Positions 35,799 through 43,968 of a stretch of 58,718 nucleotides of DNA are shown here, in pieces. The DNA lies in assembly GCF_004303025.1 (NCBI RefSeq), contig NZ_PJQW01000001.1:281080-339797 (forward strand). The letters run 5' to 3'. Under the pieces are notes generated by a model. It was given only the letters and a program-made list of their open reading frames with translations, ran no database searches and had not been told where the DNA came from. Source of the DNA: Flavobacterium sp. J27 (GTDB lineage Bacteria > Bacteroidota > Bacteroidia > Flavobacteriales > Flavobacteriaceae). How positions within the stretch are numbered: position 1 is the first letter of the stretch; each line of letters opens with the position of its first letter. A program made the translations under genes and the position numbers.

Positions 35799-38225
35799 AT
35801 GTTTAAAAATTGGATAAACCTTTTTATGTATCACATAAAGAATAATAAACTTTTTACAGCGCTTAATATCATAGGGTTAAGTATTGGTATTGCTGGTTTA
35901 ATTTTTGCTATCTTATATTGGAATGATGAGCAAAGTTATAACGATTGGAATCCAGAGAGTGAAAATGTACATCAAGTAATTAGCGATTTAGGGAATGATA
36001 TCATTTGGGGGTATACTTGTAGTCCTTTAGCTCAATATCTTACTCAAGTTCCTGAGGTATCTTCTTTTTGTTATTTTAACACATGGTATTATAATGAAAT
36101 TATAACCTATAAAGGCAAAAAAGAATTAGTGGCTAAAATATTTGATGCTCAAAATAATTTTTTTGATTATTTTCCTTTCGAATTTATTAGCGGAGATGGA
36201 AAATCAGCCATACAAGACAATGGCAGTATTGCTCTTTCCCAAGCAGTAGCTCAAAGATTATTTGGGGATGAAAATCCAATGGGAAAACAACTTCAGTATT
36301 CAGGACGAACACTTGTTGTAAGAGGAATTTATAAAAACAATTCTAAATCATCTATTGCACCAGAAGCGGTAACCAATATTATCGATAAGCAATTAGAGGA
36401 AAACAAAGACCAATGGGGTAATTTTAATTTTGGATTACTATTAAAATTAAAAGATCCCTCTCAAAAGGTAAAAGTAGAAAAGATACTAAACAATCTTTTT
36501 TTTAAATACAAAGCGGAGAAAGAAGCTAAAGAAGAAGGGATTACGGTTGAAAAATATATTGAAAAGTATGGAAAGATTAATAATATTTTAGAACCTTTAA
36601 AAACGGCTAGATTGCATTCTAAAACAAACGGTTACCCTGAAGGTAGAGGAAATTATCAAATGCTCGTCATTTTAATGGGATTGTCTTTCTTAATTTTAAT
36701 TCTATCTATCGTTAACTATGTTAATTTAGCTACTGCCAATGCTATAAAAAGAGCTAAAGAAGTAGGGGTGCGAAAAATTATTGGAGCATCCAAAGGCAAT
36801 ATTGTTAAACAGTTTGTTTTTGAAACTATTTTGATGGTTTTATTTTCAATTGTTCTTGCTTTAGTTTTTGTAGAATTGTCTTTGCCTTATTACAATGAGT
36901 TTTTATATAAAGAACTAATTATTCATGGCAATCAGTTTTATTTGCAAATTATTACCATTTTTATCGTAACAGTTATTGTTGCTGGGATTTTTCCAGCCAT
37001 CTATGTATCCAATTTTGAAACACTGAAAGTGCTAAAAGGAAATTTTGGAAGAAGCAAACGAGGAGTTTGGTTGCGTAATAGTATGCTAATTCTTCAATTT
37101 GCTATTGCTACTTTTTTTATAGTTGGTTCCTACATAGTATATCAACAAGTACAATTCATGTTAGACAAAGATTTAGGTTTTCAAGGAGAACAGGTTTTAG
37201 CTATTTCTTATAGAAACCCTTCCGACGATAAAGACGAAAATTACCTTCAAAAGCTTTTTAATCGATATGAAACCATTAAGCAAGAATTGGGCAAAATAAA
37301 AGGAGTAAAACAAGTTTCAACAGGAGCGTTTAAATTTGGAAACGGAGCTACTTCTTCTTCTAGTTTTAATTATAATGGAATTAATATTCAAGGACAAAAT
37401 ATGGCTGTCGATTTTGGGATGTTACAAATGATGCAGATTCAACTAAAAGAAGGAAGACTCTTTGATGAAAAATTCGCGTCAGATACCATTAATTCTATGA
37501 TGATTAATGAAACAGTTCAAAAAATGATGAATGAAAAAAATCCTATTGGAAAAGAAGTAAATTGGAATGGAAATAAACTTAAAATAATAGGTGTTGTTAA
37601 AGATTTTCATCTTTACGGACCTCAAGCAGAAATTCCACCTATGTCATTTTTTCATTTTAAAACGATACAGTGGATTATGCAGAATGTAAATACGATTTAT
37701 GTTAAAGTAGAGGCCAAAGATATGGAACAAACGATAGAAGGAATTGAAAAATTTTGGGTAAAAAATGTAGATACAGAATATCCTTTTGATTATGATTTTG
37801 TAGATAAAAATTATGCGAGAACATTTGATAAGTTTGTCAGACAAAAGAATTTATTTTCACTACTTAATATCGTTGTTATTCTTATTGCACTTTTTGGGTT
37901 ATTCGCTTTAGCTAGTTATTCTATTCAAAGACGCATGAAAGAGATTGCTATAAGAAAAACATTAGGTGCCGAAACCAATGTTTTGTTAAAAGAACTCTCT
38001 AAACAATATATCGTTTTCTGTGTCATAGGTTTTTTAATTGCTGTGTTTCCAGCGTATTATTTGTTAAGTCTATGGTTAGAGGATTTTGCTTACAGAATTA
38101 CAATTTCTTTTCTGCCTTTTCTTATTGGATTTATCATTTTATTAATATTAACACTTGTAGTGGTACTTTCTAGAGCATATCAGGCGACTAAAGTTGATGT
38201 TTTAAAATATTTAAAATATGAATAA
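35799..38225 (+). CDS. MacB/FtsX-type ABC transporter permease
   Basis: 808 residues. A helix at ~20-42 (FTALNIIGLSIGIAGLIFAILYW) and a large periplasmic MacB_PCD domain. Then three helices (~288-400) carry the FtsX domain with RAKEVGVRKIIGASKGNIVKQF. A second copy follows: a helix (~425-450), a second periplasmic domain and a second FtsX domain (RRMKEIAIRKTLGAE). This duplicated layout is the usual Bacteroidota form of about 800 residues. The last 8 bases overlap the TolC gene. Exports an unknown substrate (antibiotic, lipid or peptide) with the adaptor and TolC. Confidence 0.93.
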   Translation: MFKNWINLFMYHIKNNKLFTALNIIGLSIGIAGLIFAILYWNDEQSYNDWNPESENVHQVISDLGNDIIWGYTCSPLAQYLTQVPEVSSFCYFNTWYYNEIITYKGKKELVAKIFDAQNNFFDYFPFEFISGDGKSAIQDNGSIALSQAVAQRLFGDENPMGKQLQYSGRTLVVRGIYKNNSKSSIAPEAVTNIIDKQLEENKDQWGNFNFGLLLKLKDPSQKVKVEKILNNLFFKYKAEKEAKEEGITVEKYIEKYGKINNILEPLKTARLHSKTNGYPEGRGNYQMLVILMGLSFLILILSIVNYVNLATANAIKRAKEVGVRKIIGASKGNIVKQFVFETILMVLFSIVLALVFVELSLPYYNEFLYKELIIHGNQFYLQIITIFIVTVIVAGIFPAIYVSNFETLKVLKGNFGRSKRGVWLRNSMLILQFAIATFFIVGSYIVYQQVQFMLDKDLGFQGEQVLAISYRNPSDDKDENYLQKLFNRYETIKQELGKIKGVKQVSTGAFKFGNGATSSSSFNYNGINIQGQNMAVDFGMLQMMQIQLKEGRLFDEKFASDTINSMMINETVQKMMNEKNPIGKEVNWNGNKLKIIGVVKDFHLYGPQAEIPPMSFFHFKTIQWIMQNVNTIYVKVEAKDMEQTIEGIEKFWVKNVDTEYPFDYDFVDKNYARTFDKFVRQKNLFSLLNIVVILIALFGLFALASYSIQRRMKEIAIRKTLGAETNVLLKELSKQYIVFCVIGFLIAVFPAYYLLSLWLEDFAYRITISFLPFLIGFIILLILTLVVVLSRAYQATKVDVLKYLKYE

Positions 38226-39525
38226 AAAGATAAACATATTTCTACTTATTTTTTGCTTAACCAATGTTTTTGCAAATGGCCAAGAATTAGCTTGGTCATT
38301 GCAAAAATGTATCGCTATTGCTATGGAAAACAATCTTGAAATACAGATACAACAGTTGGAAATAAAAAGAACGCAAAAAAGCAACCCTTCCCTTTTAAAT
38401 GAAATGATGCCTAGTATTAATTTTACAGCTAGTCAAAGTTATAATTTCGGTTCAACTATTGATCCTGCAACTAATGGAAGAGTAAGTTCAAATATTCAGT
38501 ATGACAATTTTTATTTAAATGCTCAGATGAATTTATTCGATTTTAATACCTTGGCCACTATTCAAAAAAACAAACTAAATCTAGCGATTACTAAAGCAGA
38601 AAAAGAGGTGATTGAAAATGAATACAAGCTTCAGGTATTAGAAAGTTTTTATCAAGCATTATTTATGCAAGAGTTATTTAAAATTCAACAGCAACAATTG
38701 CAAAACTCTAAAGAAAACTTGAATAGGATTGAAAAAGAAGTTGCAATTGGAAATAAACCTAAAAGCGATTTATATGATATTCGATTTCTCTTTTCTCAAG
38801 ATGAAAAAAGACTTTTGGAAACAGAGCAAGCCTATGTAATTCAAAAAATACAATTGTTCCAGTTAATTAATTTTTCTGTAATAGATACTGTAGAAATGAT
38901 AACATTAGAAATTCCTTTAGCTTCCTTATCTACTAATAATACTGATGAAAACATAAATCCTAAAATAAAAGTAGCCGAATTGAATTATGAAAAAAGCCTA
39001 AAAGAAATCCATTTTCAAAGAGCCGCTAATTTACCTGTTTTGTCAGCGTATTACCAAATTTCTTCCTTTTATTATAAACCGTTAAACCAGCCAAGTAGTA
39101 TGGTGGATAGTTTTAATAATCAAATTGGGAATAATAAAAACCAACAAATAGGGTTGCAATTAAATATACCTGTTTTTAACGGATTTAAAAATTCAAAAAA
39201 GGTACATGCTGCAAAAATTGAAACAGAAAAATCGAAATTAAAAATTGAAACAGAAAATCAAAAGAGGGATAAACAATTAGAACTGGAAAGATATAATCAA
39301 AGGAACTATATTTCTTTACAGGAAAAACTAAATAATGTTTTACTTCATGCCACTAATTCTTTCCAGACCACTCAGGCAAAATATACATCTGGAAAAATTG
39401 ATACGAATTCTTTTGCTTTGTCTAAAAATAATTTGCTGACCTCTGAATATGAGCTACTAAAAAATGAATTAATGATTCAATTTAGTGTCTTTAAAATACA
39501 TTTAATACAAGTAAATGCCTTGTAA
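38218..39525 (+). CDS. TolC-family outer membrane efflux protein
   Basis: 435 residues. Signal peptide (MNKKINIFLLIFCLTNVFANG), then the two OEP repeats: LQKCIAIAMENNLEIQIQQLE for the first and NPKIKVAELNYEKSLKEIHF for the second, with the typical long alternating helices and strand segments (YNFGSTIDP, GLQLNIPVFNGF). Forms the outer-membrane duct for the pump encoded just upstream. Overlaps the permease by 8 bases. Confidence 0.93.
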   Translation: MNKKINIFLLIFCLTNVFANGQELAWSLQKCIAIAMENNLEIQIQQLEIKRTQKSNPSLLNEMMPSINFTASQSYNFGSTIDPATNGRVSSNIQYDNFYLNAQMNLFDFNTLATIQKNKLNLAITKAEKEVIENEYKLQVLESFYQALFMQELFKIQQQQLQNSKENLNRIEKEVAIGNKPKSDLYDIRFLFSQDEKRLLETEQAYVIQKIQLFQLINFSVIDTVEMITLEIPLASLSTNNTDENINPKIKVAELNYEKSLKEIHFQRAANLPVLSAYYQISSFYYKPLNQPSSMVDSFNNQIGNNKNQQIGLQLNIPVFNGFKNSKKVHAAKIETEKSKLKIETENQKRDKQLELERYNQRNYISLQEKLNNVLLHATNSFQTTQAKYTSGKIDTNSFALSKNNLLTSEYELLKNELMIQFSVFKIHLIQVNAL

Positions 39526-39601
39526 ATAGAAAGTATAAAATATTCCTATGATATTATAAAAACTTTAATCTGTAATATTTTCAAACTTTTAAACTTCTGA
39601 C

Positions 39602-39609
39602 TATCTTTG
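39602..39609 (+). promoter_or_regulatory. -7 box TATCTTTG for the mrp operon
   Basis: Exact TAnnTTTG match, placing the transcript start within the inverted repeat that follows. Confidence 0.55.
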
Positions 39610-39610
39610 C

Positions 39611-39643
39611 AATTCAAATTCAGTCTTAATAAGAATTTGAATT
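39611..39643 (+). promoter_or_regulatory. Perfect inverted repeat in the mrp leader
   Basis: AATTCAAATTC and GAATTTGAATT, 11 bp each, separated by 11 bases, directly after the -7 box. It could be an operator or an mRNA hairpin; there is no T-run after it, so it is not a terminator. Confidence 0.5.
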
Positions 39644-39721
39644 AAAAATAATAAAAGCATGTTATTTCAAAGTTGTTTTGTCTTCAATTGCTTTGGAATA
39701 CCAAAATAAACGCTTAACGAG

Positions 39722-40864
39722 ATGAAATTAGATAGAAAAGAAATTCTTAAAGCTCTTGAAACGATAACAGTAGCAGGGGAAGGTAAGAATATGGTTGAAA
39801 GTGGAGCCATTCAAAATGTCATTACTTTTGGAGATGAAGTTGTAGTTGATGTTGTATTAAGTACACCAGCATTACATATCAAGAAAAGAACTGAAGTAGA
39901 TATTATGAAAGTCATTCATGAAAAAGTATATGAAAAAGCTAAAATAAAAGTAAATATCAAAGTTGAAACTCCTAAAAAAGAAGATCAACCGAATGAAATC
40001 AAAGGAAAAGCCATACCAGGAATTAGTAATATTATTGCAGTATCTTCAGGCAAAGGTGGTGTAGGAAAATCTACTATTACAGCTAATTTAGCGGTTACTT
40101 TAGCGAATATGGGTTTCAAAGTAGGTGTTTTAGATGCTGATATTTACGGACCTTCCATGCCTATCATGTTTGATGTGGAAAATGCAAAACCCATTTCCAT
40201 TGAAGTGGATGGGAAATCTAAAATGCAACCCGTACAAAGTTACGGTGTGGAGTTACTTTCCATAGGTTTTTTTACCAAGCCTGACCAAGCCGTTATCTGG
40301 AGGGGTCCAATGGCAGCCAAAGCTTTAAATCAAATGATTTTTGATGCCAATTGGGGAGAAATCGACTTTATGTTAATTGATTTGCCACCTGGTACAGGAG
40401 ATATTCATTTGTCTATTATGCAATCGTTGCCTATTACAGGTGCGGTTGTGGTAAGTACACCTCAAGCAGTAGCTTTAGCAGATGCTAAAAAAGGAGTTTC
40501 CATGTTTACCAATGAAAGTATTAATGTTCCTGTTTTAGGAATTATTGAAAACATGTCTTACTTTACTCCTGAAGAATTGCCAAACAATAAATATTATATC
40601 TTTGGAAAAGAAGGTGCTAGAAATTTAGCAGAAGACTTGAATGTGCCTTTCTTAGGTGAAATTCCTTTGGTACAAAGTATTAGAGAAGCTGGAGATTATG
40701 GCCGTCCTGCGGCTCTACAAACAGCAACACCATTAGAAAAAGCTTTTGAAGAATTAGCAAGAAACGTGGTTCAGGAGACTGTTACTAGAAATGAAAATTT
40801 ACCAGCAACTGAAGCAATAAAAATAACGACAATGGCAGGTTGTGCTGCTGTTAAAGGAAAATAA
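39722..40864 (+). CDS. mrp: Mrp/ApbC-type Fe-S cluster carrier ATPase
   Basis: 380 residues. N-terminal MIP18/DUF59 domain (1-80), then a ParA/MinD-like ATPase with deviant Walker A GKGGVGKST (110-118), VGVLDADIYGPSMPIMF, WRGPMAAKALNQM and LIDLPPGTGDIHL. Moves Fe-S clusters to apoproteins. The usual CxxC cluster motif after NMSYF is absent (MSYFTPEELPNNKYYIFG); one Cys sits in the C-terminal MAGCAAVKGK. An NfuA-like gene starts one base after its stop, so they act together in Fe-S delivery. Confidence 0.94.
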   Translation: MKLDRKEILKALETITVAGEGKNMVESGAIQNVITFGDEVVVDVVLSTPALHIKKRTEVDIMKVIHEKVYEKAKIKVNIKVETPKKEDQPNEIKGKAIPGISNIIAVSSGKGGVGKSTITANLAVTLANMGFKVGVLDADIYGPSMPIMFDVENAKPISIEVDGKSKMQPVQSYGVELLSIGFFTKPDQAVIWRGPMAAKALNQMIFDANWGEIDFMLIDLPPGTGDIHLSIMQSLPITGAVVVSTPQAVALADAKKGVSMFTNESINVPVLGIIENMSYFTPEELPNNKYYIFGKEGARNLAEDLNVPFLGEIPLVQSIREAGDYGRPAALQTATPLEKAFEELARNVVQETVTRNENLPATEAIKITTMAGCAAVKGK

Positions 40865-40865
40865 G

Positions 40866-41105
40866 ATGAATAAAGAAGAAATCATAGAAAACATCGAAAA
40901 AGCATTAAATGAAATTCGTCCTTTTTTAAATTCAGATGGAGGTGACATTTCATTAGTGGATATTGTAGATGATAAGCATGTTAAAGTTCGTTTAGAAGGA
41001 GCTTGTACCAGTTGTAGTTTAAGTATTAGTACCATGAAAGCAGGTGTAGAAACTACGATTAAAAAGTATGTTCCGCAAATTGAAACGGTAGAAAATATTG
41101 CTTAA
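40866..41105 (+). CDS. NfuA/NifU C-terminal-domain Fe-S scaffold
   Basis: 79 residues from the ATG at 40866 (MNKEEIIENIEKALNEIRPF); an upstream extension would run into mrp. A complete NifU-like domain: RPFLNSDGGDISLVDI, then VRLEGACTSCSLS with the cluster-binding CxxC, and METTIKKYVPQI-type ending. Holds a [4Fe-4S] cluster for transfer. Coupled to mrp. Confidence 0.94.
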   Translation: MNKEEIIENIEKALNEIRPFLNSDGGDISLVDIVDDKHVKVRLEGACTSCSLSISTMKAGVETTIKKYVPQIETVENIA

Positions 41106-41116
41106 TAAGATGATAA

Positions 41117-41148
41117 AAATCATAGAATATGTAGTTTAAATCATAGAA
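41117..41148 (+). promoter_or_regulatory. Direct repeat upstream of the ferredoxin reductase gene
   Basis: AAATCATAGAA occurs at 41117-41127 and again at 41138-41148, exactly 21 bases apart (two helical turns), just before the reductase gene. A candidate regulator site; the protein that binds is unknown. Confidence 0.4.
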
Positions 41149-41189
41149 ATTTGGACTTATATATTGTTTGATTTTAAACTTTTGAATAC

Positions 41190-42248
41190 ATGATAGAAAC
41201 AGATATATTAATCATAGGAGCTGGTCCTACAGGACTTTTTGCGGTCTTTGAAGCAGGATTACTTAAATTAAAATGTCATATTATTGATGCTTTGCCTCAA
41301 CCAGGAGGACAATTAGCAGAATTGTATCCTAAAAAACCAATTTTCGATATTCCAGGTTATCCAGAAGTTTTGGCGGGAGATTTAGTGACTAATTTAATGG
41401 AACAAATTAAACAGTTTCAACCTGGTTTTACTTTAGGTGAAACAGCAGAAACTATTGAAAAACAAGAAGACGGAACTTTTATTGTTACCACAAAAGAAGG
41501 AACACAACATAAAGCCAAAGCCATTGCAATTGCGGGTGGATTAGGTACTTTTGAACCTAGAAAACCACTTTTAAAAGACATTGAGTTTTATGAGCAAGAA
41601 GATCGAGGTGTGGATTATTTTGTAAAAGATCCTGAAAAATATCGAGATAAAAACATTGTAATTGCTGGTGGAGGAGATTCTGCTTTAGATTGGAGTATTT
41701 TCCTTTCAAATGTTGCTAAATCTGTTACTTTGGTACACCGAAGAAATGAATTTAGAGGTGCTTTAGACTCAGTTGAAAAGGTACAGGAATTAAAATCAGA
41801 AGGGAAAATTAAACTAATTACTCCAGCTGAGGTAGTAGGTTTTAAAGGAAGTGAACGTATCGAATCTTTAGATATTGAAATCAATGGGGCACGTATGCAT
41901 GTTGAAACCGATTATTTTATCCCTTTATTTGGGTTAACCCCAAAATTAGGACCTATTGCTAATTGGGGCTTGGAAATCGAAAAAAATGCCATTAAAGTCA
42001 ATAATGCGCTAGATTATCAAACGAATGTTGAAGGTATTTATGCCATTGGTGATGTAAATACTTATCCAGGTAAGTTAAAACTGATTTTATGTGGTTTTCA
42101 TGAAGCCACTTTAATGTGTCAAAGTGTGTATAATCGTTTAAATCCTGGGAAAAGATATGTATTAAAATATACGACTGTATCTGGTGTAGATGGTTTTGAT
42201 GGAACCCGAAAAGAAGCTGAGAAAGCAGTTGTAAAATCGATAGATTAA
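41190..42248 (+). CDS. Ferredoxin-NADP reductase, thioredoxin-reductase-like type
   Basis: 352 residues. FAD motif IIGAGPTGLFAVFEAG (residues 6-21), NADPH motif VIAGGGDSALDW, the LYPKKPIFDIPGYPEV segment typical of TrxR-like FNR and the second FAD motif YAIGDVNTYPGKLKLIL. It has no CxxC redox pair, so it is not a thioredoxin reductase. Transfers electrons between NADPH and the ferredoxin encoded directly downstream (one-base overlap, TAATG). Confidence 0.93.
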   Translation: MIETDILIIGAGPTGLFAVFEAGLLKLKCHIIDALPQPGGQLAELYPKKPIFDIPGYPEVLAGDLVTNLMEQIKQFQPGFTLGETAETIEKQEDGTFIVTTKEGTQHKAKAIAIAGGLGTFEPRKPLLKDIEFYEQEDRGVDYFVKDPEKYRDKNIVIAGGGDSALDWSIFLSNVAKSVTLVHRRNEFRGALDSVEKVQELKSEGKIKLITPAEVVGFKGSERIESLDIEINGARMHVETDYFIPLFGLTPKLGPIANWGLEIEKNAIKVNNALDYQTNVEGIYAIGDVNTYPGKLKLILCGFHEATLMCQSVYNRLNPGKRYVLKYTTVSGVDGFDGTRKEAEKAVVKSID

Positions 42249-42577
42249 TGACAGACATTACCATAAAAATTACAGATAGAAAGGGAGTACTTCATGAAGT
42301 GCAAGCTCCTACCGATATGAATATGAATGTGATGGAGTTAATTCGTTCTTATGAATTAGCGGAAGAAGGAACTATCGGTATTTGTGGCGGAATGGCCATG
42401 TGTGCTTCCTGTCAATGTTATGTTTTAAATGATGTTTTAAAAACAGAACGTAATGATGATGAAGAAGCCATGCTTTCAGAAGCGTATCATGTAAAAGAAA
42501 ATAGCCGTTTGGGCTGTCAAATACATCTAACAGAAGATTTGGATGGCTTGGAAATAGAAATTGCACCAGAACAATAA
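42248..42577 (+). CDS. [2Fe-2S] ferredoxin
   Basis: 109 residues. Adrenodoxin/vertebrate-type cluster pattern: Cys46-x5-Cys52-x2-Cys55 (CGGMAMCASCQC), with the fourth ligand Cys90 (RLGCQIHL). Partner of the upstream FNR; together they provide low-potential electrons, plausibly for Fe-S assembly or heme/oxygenase reactions. A terminator follows immediately. Confidence 0.95.
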   Translation: MTDITIKITDRKGVLHEVQAPTDMNMNVMELIRSYELAEEGTIGICGGMAMCASCQCYVLNDVLKTERNDDEEAMLSEAYHVKENSRLGCQIHLTEDLDGLEIEIAPEQ

Positions 42578-42582
42578 AAAAT

Positions 42583-42609
42583 AAAAAGCGAGATTCAATC
42601 TCGCTTTTT
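42583..42609. terminator. Bidirectional terminator between ferredoxin and DUF6686-like genes
   Basis: 11-bp stem AAAAAGCGAGA / TCTCGCTTTTT with a 5-base loop. Confidence 0.88.
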
Positions 42610-42957
42610 TTAATTTAAATTCATGGGATAATTAATATCATTGTAGGAAAGAAATCCAGATTTTCTATTAAAATCGAGTAAGGATACTAATTCCACAACT
42701 TCGTGACGTTCTAAAAGAATCATGAAATTATTTTGCAAGGTAGGAATAGGAATTTTTTTCTCATAAATCGAATTTTCATATTCCTTTTCCCAATAGGCGC
42801 AATCGATATCTTTTAAATACCTAGCCAAACTGTTTAATTCATAATCTGATAGATTAAAATTTAAGTTTTTATACGATAACTGATAGGCTTTCGATTTATA
42901 ACAGTAAATCAAAAAACCATTTTTATTTTTGGTTAGGTATTTAAAATGATGGCACAT
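42610..42957 (-). CDS. Small uncharacterised protein, DUF6686-like
   Basis: 115 residues with no signal or membrane segment. The N-terminus MCHHFKYLTKNKNGFLIYCYKS carries Cys2, His3, His4 and Cys19. A middle segment FNLSDYELNSLARYLKDIDCAYWEKEYEN and a tail ERHEVVELVSLLDFN follow. The layout resembles the flavobacterial DUF6686 family. Five bases downstream of the DUF6607 gene on the same strand, so probably co-expressed with the heme locus. Function unknown. Confidence 0.7.
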   Translation of the reverse strand: MCHHFKYLTKNKNGFLIYCYKSKAYQLSYKNLNFNLSDYELNSLARYLKDIDCAYWEKEYENSIYEKKIPIPTLQNNFMILLERHEVVELVSLLDFNRKSGFLSYNDINYPMNLN

Positions 42958-42962
42958 ACTAT

Positions 42963-43853
42963 TTATTTTACAAATGAATCAATAATTTTATCTGTTTCTT
43001 CTTTAGTGGCTGTTGGTTCTAAATCAAATAAATGTGAAAATAAAGGTTTGTTATCAACCGTGTTTTCTAATTGGATATCTTGTTTTTTATTAAAAACAGT
43101 TTGCCATTTATCTCTTACATTTTTCCAAAGTTTTTGGTTCACTTTCCACCAGTTTTGTGCTGCTAAACATTTTGAATTGTCTACTTTAACATATAAATCT
43201 AAACCTTTTTCTTGAGCAATTTCAGTATCATTTCCTTTGTTATCGCGTACGAGTTTTCTATTGTCTTGTTCGTGTAGCCAGCCATAGGATGTTATTTCAT
43301 GAATGTTTCTACGTTCTAATACATTATAATCTTTACGAATAGTATGTTCTCTTCTTGGGAGTGGAGCATCTGTTGTATTCATCCAATAGTCTTTACCATC
43401 TTTATGTATCCAAGAAGCAGTGCCTTCATAACGCGGACTATCATCTACTTGATATACTTTTTGCGTCCACTGTCCTTTTACCTCTTTTGGTTGTAAAGCA
43501 ACATATTTCCATGTTTTGTCTTTGTAAAACTGATAAAAATCGGTGTTTTCATATAACCAATCTTGTCTCCAATGTTTGATAATCATTTGATCATTTACAA
43601 GTAACAAATGTTGTAAGACTAATTTGTTAGGTGTTTCTTCTACTAATTCTACCCATTCTAAACCATAATCTTTTTTAGTAGGTGATGGCTTATGTGTAGA
43701 ATCTGATACGGTTTGAAATGTCTCTGTAAAATTAAATTTTACTTCATAACAACCACACATTTTTTTTATTGATTCGATGTCTTTTTGTTTTTCTTGAGCA
43801 TAACTAATTGTGTATAAGATACTTAAAATTAAAATGCTAACTGCTTTTCTCAT
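42963..43853 (-). CDS. DUF6607 family exported protein beside the heme receptor
   Basis: 296 residues from the ATG at 43853 (MRKAVSILILSILYTISYAQ, a signal peptide). Twelve further in-frame codons upstream are not needed and overlap the promoter. The mature start holds IKKMCGCYEVKFNF (CxC), followed by many Trp/His/Tyr residues (HLLLVNDQMIIKHWRQDW, TDAPLPRREHTIRKDY, CLAAQNWWKV). Divergent from the HmuR-like receptor, with back-to-back -7 boxes. Probably periplasmic, perhaps tied to heme handling; that link rests on position only. Confidence 0.78.
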   Translation of the reverse strand: MRKAVSILILSILYTISYAQEKQKDIESIKKMCGCYEVKFNFTETFQTVSDSTHKPSPTKKDYGLEWVELVEETPNKLVLQHLLLVNDQMIIKHWRQDWLYENTDFYQFYKDKTWKYVALQPKEVKGQWTQKVYQVDDSPRYEGTASWIHKDGKDYWMNTTDAPLPRREHTIRKDYNVLERRNIHEITSYGWLHEQDNRKLVRDNKGNDTEIAQEKGLDLYVKVDNSKCLAAQNWWKVNQKLWKNVRDKWQTVFNKKQDIQLENTVDNKPLFSHLFDLEPTATKEETDKIIDSFVK

Positions 43854-43886
43854 GATTATATAAGGTTTTAGTATAAATTTCTTAGG

Positions 43887-43894
43887 CAAAAATA
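43887..43894 (-). promoter_or_regulatory. -7 box TATTTTTG for the DUF6607 gene
   Basis: Exact TAnnTTTG on the minus strand, 33 bases before the ATG at 43853. Confidence 0.5.
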
Positions 43895-43902
43895 TTAAAT
43901 TA

Positions 43903-43915
43903 ATTTAGAATAAAT
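43903..43915. promoter_or_regulatory. Dyad between the two divergent promoters of the heme locus
   Basis: ATTTA-GAA-TAAAT, a perfect 5+3+5 palindrome placed between the divergent -7 boxes (43887-43894 and 43928-43935). A candidate shared operator for an iron or heme regulator. AT-rich background makes chance possible. Confidence 0.35.
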
Positions 43916-43927
43916 AAAAATAAGAGA

Positions 43928-43935
43928 TATATTTG
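43928..43935 (+). promoter_or_regulatory. -7 box TATATTTG for the HmuR-like receptor gene
   Basis: Exact TAnnTTTG match 33 bases before the receptor ATG. Confidence 0.55.
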
Positions 43936-43968
43936 CAGAAATAATTTTATTAAGTCTAAATTTAAATA

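Noticed and set aside
33663..39525. The MacB-like pump as exporter of the double-glycine peptides
   Set aside because: The ATPase has no C39 peptidase domain, and the operon lies 15 kb away with its own regulators. Nothing ties it to the peptides.
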